Assembly: GCA_001466705.2 (NCBI GenBank) | Contig: LATX02000189.1 | Location: 1,426,001 to 1,490,000, forward strand | Reading direction: 5' to 3' | From: Moniliophthora roreri | Taxonomy: Eukaryota > Basidiomycota > Agaricomycetes > Agaricales > Marasmiaceae | Length of the DNA: 64,000 nucleotides | Part shown: in pieces, positions 60,444 to 64,000 of the stretch | How positions within the stretch are numbered: position 1 is the stretch's first letter | How the letters are laid out: each line of letters opens with the position of its first letter | Position numbers and translations under genes: made by a program | Notes under the pieces: model-generated | What the model was told of the DNA's origin: nothing | Databases searched by the model: none | The model's input: only the letters and a program-made list of their open reading frames with translations

Positions 60444-62489
60444 ATGGCGGACGCGCACACTCGACGACTCTGCACCCAAATTGTCTCGACCCATTTCGGA
60501 CCTCTTTCAGCAAAAGTCGCAGAGACTCTTCTCACCCGCGGCCGCCTCACATTCCCCATTCTTGTCCGATTTTCTCAGCTCAAACCAAGGACTGTACGGA
60601 CCTGCATCCTCGTACTCATCCAACACAATGTACTTTGGCATGCGACTCCCGAAGACGAAGGCTGTCAAGAAGTTTTTGAGTTCAACATAGAAGAATGCCT
60701 CAACAGGCTTAGCTTTGGATTCTACGCCTACCAGGCTCAGATGCTTTTTGGTGATGCGGTATGTGAGTCAGTGACAGCGATCGAGTTCAAGAACAATCTC
60801 AATGTCTCTTCCACAGGCATCGGAAATTGTCCAGCTCATATTAGACCACGGAAAACTTCGACCTCCGGAGATCTTATCCAACTTGGTGTGGGATGAGCGC
60901 AAGGGTACGTTTACAATTATGTCTTTCGATGCTCGAATTCATCGCCATCCCAGGAAACGCATTATACACCCAGGCACTACACAAGCTCGTCTCTAAACAC
61001 TACCTCAAACCTTCTACGATTCTTGCACACATATCGCCGCGCGATAAACGTATACAATACGAGGCTGAAGAGAGGGCAAAAATATCGGGTCTGCCAACTG
61101 CTAAGCAGCTTCGGGAGGCTAGGGAAACGGCGTATGCAAGATTAAAACGAGAAGAGGAAGAGGCTGAGAAAGCGGGCTTGGTCAGTCTCAAACTCCGTCA
61201 ACTCTTGCATACGGTCCAACTGATGTCGATTAGAAAAGAAAAGCGCCGGATAATATACCAAAGTCTAAGAAGGTACAGTCTTTTTGCTTTCCAGCGTCTG
61301 CTTTCTCACCTCATCGACTGTTTACAGAGGAAGACGACGGCTGACGTAGAAGACGAGACAGTAGTTGACGTACGTATGCACTCATCACTGCTACGTTCCC
61401 GTCTGACACGAATTGCAGGATACGGTTTATTTTCGTGTCAACTATGACCGATTTAATATTCATTTACGGAATTCAGTGAGCCAACTTACTATATCCACTT
61501 GTTACTACTACTCAAGTATTTTACAGCTGATCGAGCGAGCCGCAAAAGAACGGTTCAACGACTCTGTCGCTCTCGTCTTGAATGCAGCGTTAAAACTGAC
61601 GGAGGCAACGCAGATGAGCGTAGCTGATGTGAGATCAGGTGTGTGTTCCGAGGACTGGGATTTCCTCGTGCTAATTATCCTTTACGTAGATTCAATATCT
61701 ATCTCCAACATTATACTTCACCTAAACTCTCCCGACGACGAAGATACCCTTACCTCAGGTCTTGTTGGGAGCGGTTCAAAAAAGCCTTCACCCGCAGCCT
61801 GTGTAAAAGAATACCTGGGCATGCTATCATCTGCGGACAACCCCACAGCCAGCGGTCGGGAAACCGCGTTCATCAGTTTTACCTCAAAATCCGGCGGAGG
61901 AGGTGGGAGCAAAATCCAAGTTGACTTTGATCTCGTTGCTCGGCGATTACGTCGACGTCTACTTGAGGACGTTGCTCGAGAAAAACACGGTACAGAGGGT
62001 GTTCGTATCGTTCGTCTTCTCTTGTCTTCGGGCAAGATGGACGAAAAAGCCATCTCAAAGACCGTGATGATGGCGGCGAAGGATGTTCGACCTCTGTTGA
62101 CTGCTTTGACTTCGGATGGATTAATTAGCACATTTGAGGTTGCCAAGTCGGCTGATAGAAATCCAACGAGGATGTTTTATTTGTGGTATGTGGATGAGCA
62201 CAAGGCGTTCACGGGGATATTGCAGAACTTGTATAAAACTCTGTTCAATATCAGTGCGAGGAGGGAGGTGGAGAGGGAGGATCCGATGGTGAAGGCGGTA
62301 TTAGAAAAAAGGGAAAGAACGGATGTGCAGGAGGATGAGGAAGGGTTGTTGACTTCGATGGAGAAGGATGTGATCAAGGGCTGGGAAGATAAGGAGGAAA
62401 GGCTTGGGGTATTGGAAGGAAGGATACAAGAGTGCGTGTTCGTTGCGAGAGAGTTGGGGCGAGCAGTAAGCTCAGAAGATGAAATTTAA
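60444..62489 (+). CDS. RPC82: RNA polymerase III subunit RPC82 (RPC3)
   Basis: Start MADAHTRRLCTQIVSTHFG, then VAETLLTRGRLTFPILVRFS and LKPRTVRTCILVLIQHNVLW, the first winged-helix block. Next come SEIVQLILDHGKLRPPEIL, LHKLVSKHYLKPSTILAHIS, RDKRIQYEAEERAKISGLPT, the YFRVNYDRFNIHLRNS block and RAAKERFNDSVALVLNAALK. The large last exon has KIQVDFDLVARRLRRRLLED, GTEGVRIVRLLLSSGKMDEK, VRPLLTALTSDGLISTFEV and RMFYLWYVDEHKAFTGILQN, ending SSEDEI. Domain order of successive winged helices and a C-terminal coiled coil match RPC82, which with RPC34 and RPC31 opens Pol III promoters (family knowledge). Six or so introns in the 5' two thirds. Complete. Confidence 0.92.
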
Positions 62490-62743
62490 CGTAAAATGTA
62501 CACATACTGAGGGTCATGTTCAATCTCGCAGTCATAGGGCCTACCTACCCACTTAGCTTGCGAACTGCATGTCAAACTCCGGCGCAGTACATTACTTCAT
62601 TCTCTCTTTGGAGGTACCCGGTGTAGCAAGCAACATGATGAATCGTTTTGTGTCGTTCAAAAAATCCAAATAAAGAGCCTATAAGTTACAATGCATTGTA
62701 CAACATACAAGCTAAGTCGACGTATTCGTTACTTCACTGCTCT
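62490..62743. other. Convergent intergenic region
   Basis: 254 bp between the ends of RPC82 (+) and the unknown gene (-). Nothing recognised. Confidence 0.4.
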
Positions 62744-63979
62744 CTACTGTTCTTCTAGCCACGTTCGTAGTCCTCGAACCAAAGCTACTGCAGAAGCTTC
62801 AAGCGGTTCATCTCTACCCCTCGGTACCTCCAGGATGAGCCGCTTTCGACCCGAATACATATGGTGTGATAGGCTCAAGGAGCCATATGTACTGCCACCG
62901 TAAGAGGCAGGAGTTGACGGAGGTGTGTAGAATAGGCCCACTGTGCGCGGCGTAAATGATACGGAGAGGTTGGAGAAAGAGACAGGTGTAATCTGATGTC
63001 CCCTGGGAGGCGGTGATGGTGGTAACGAGGCTGGAGCCGGAGCCTTATTCTTTTTCCTATTCCTCGATTGGAAGATGCTCAGGATGGATTTCTTCTTTTG
63101 AGAGTTTGGTGGCCTTTGCGGTAAGGTGAGAGCAGATGAAGATGCATCAGTGTAATGGAATGTCGACGACCTTGATGAAGGCAATGTCATGACATATGGG
63201 CTGCTCATGTCCTCGTCGGATTTTTTGCTCGTTTGAGCTGCACTGTTCGTTAGTGTAGCTTCGCTTGCGAGTGAAAGCATGGATTCCGAGTGCCTGAGAC
63301 TCGGTGCTGAGACAGAGGCAGCGGGGGTACGAGTGGATGGGGAAACAGGATCGTCGGGTAAGGTGACGAGACCGCGGTGTTTACCCTCGAGGGCGATAAG
63401 GTCCTCGAGTCTACTACGAGGTTGGAGGAGAACAAAGAGGTCTTTGTACGCCTCGTGACGGGGATTGTGAAGTGATGTGGAATCGAGAAGAAGATCCTCA
63501 CGGGTTAGGAGAGCGATGAAGAGATCGAGAGTCCTCAGCTCTCTGTGAGAAGAGAATAACAGAGGTCGCCTGGAAGGCACATCTTCTGCGAACTCTAGAG
63601 ATTCCGAGGATGGTGGAAACGGGTCTGATGTATATGGGGGGCGAATCAGAGTATTGTAAGCCGGAAGATAGGTCGAGCGTAGTATGTGCATGCACGCTGT
63701 TTAAACAATTAATGATAAGTCTATGACGGAATCAAAGCAAGCTCTTAGCTAACCAATGTACAGCGAGATGTTGACAAGCCTCAGTGAAGTCTGAAGCCAA
63801 TGTAGGGTCTCTCGCTGTCTGACGTCCTTGGTATCGCTTTCGAGTGGACCATCTGACTGAGGAAATGCAGCATGGATGATGTTGAGCAAGATGTTATGCG
63901 GAAGATTCGACAGCTTTGGTGCAGTTCGGGTTGAGCGAGCAATGTAAGGAGGAGGCGGGACCTTTTCCTCGAGAATCAT
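62744..63979 (-). CDS. Unknown Ser/Pro-rich protein, possibly with an F-box-like N-terminus; may extend past the window
   Basis: The first visible exon reads MILEEKVPPPPYIARSTR and LSNLPHNILLNIIHAAFPQS, a LP-x-x-[IL]-L-x-x-[IL] pattern reminiscent of F-box-like starts (weak), then RETLHWLQTSLRLVNISLYI. One short intron leads to ACMHILRSTYLPAYNTLIRP, then ELRTLDLFIALLTREDLLLD and HEAYKDLFVLLQPRSRLEDL. The rest is disordered with a SQKKKSILSIFQSRNRKKNK basic patch and a final short segment (RKRLILEVPRGRDEPLEASA, VALVRGLRTWLEEQ). The family is not recognised. The Met at 63979 directly follows an AG acceptor-like site, so the true start may lie upstream outside the window. Only one intron is clear. 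Confidence 0.7.
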
Positions 63980-64000
63980 TGCTGTGGTGACGAGGTCAGT

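Overview
The window looks like a gene-dense stretch of nuclear genome from a mushroom-forming basidiomycete (Agaricomycete type). The evidence is eukaryotic genes split by many short GT-AG introns of about 45-60 nt, very short divergent intergenic gaps, CT-rich leaders, and fungal families: Zn2Cys6 regulator, Rco1, Cef1, Spc25, QDE-1-type RNA-dependent RNA polymerases and a chromodomain Ty3/gypsy element. No species can be named from sequence alone. Exon limits were read by eye, so coordinates for spliced genes are outer coding limits.

Layout. 1-34.4 kb holds ordinary single-copy genes: Nit2-type amidohydrolase (-), an unknown disordered protein (+), a HyuA-HyuB fusion of the hydantoinase/5-oxoprolinase family (-), UMP/CMP kinase (-), a HOOK-type motor adaptor (-), the PHD protein Rco1 (+), a Cdc50/Lem3 flippase subunit (-), the splicing factor Cdc5/Cef1 (-), a Zn2Cys6 transcription factor (+), Nup37-like nucleoporin (-), TRAPPC13 (+), SRP14 (-) and a Met1-type siroheme enzyme (+). 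Spc25 (-) closes this block at 35.5 kb.

35.7-57.9 kb is the unusual part. Two diverged tandem RNA-dependent RNA polymerase genes lie head to tail. The first (35.7-40.9 kb) carries a one-base frameshift and, as spliced, an Asn in place of the last catalytic Asp. Its 3' half and downstream flank are nearly free of CpG. The second (52.9-57.9 kb) keeps the catalytic motif. In both paralogs four residues of the catalytic motif lie on a 12-nt microexon. Between the two genes sits a chromodomain Ty3/gypsy retrotransposon (43.2-51.3 kb, minus strand) with a 5-bp target duplication, a likely -1 gag-pol frameshift site, a self-priming type primer site, five in-frame stops, and an intact extra 3' ORF. 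Its left LTR is interrupted by a 1668-bp block bounded by single Ns that exactly repeats the neighbouring 41.4-43.1 kb; this is most likely an assembly error.

58.3-64 kb returns to ordinary genes: a class I histone deacetylase (-), RNA polymerase III subunit RPC82 (+) and an unknown Ser/Pro-rich protein (-). Several genes act in chromatin or RNA silencing (Rco1, class I HDAC, the two RdRPs), but nothing in the sequence proves that they work together.
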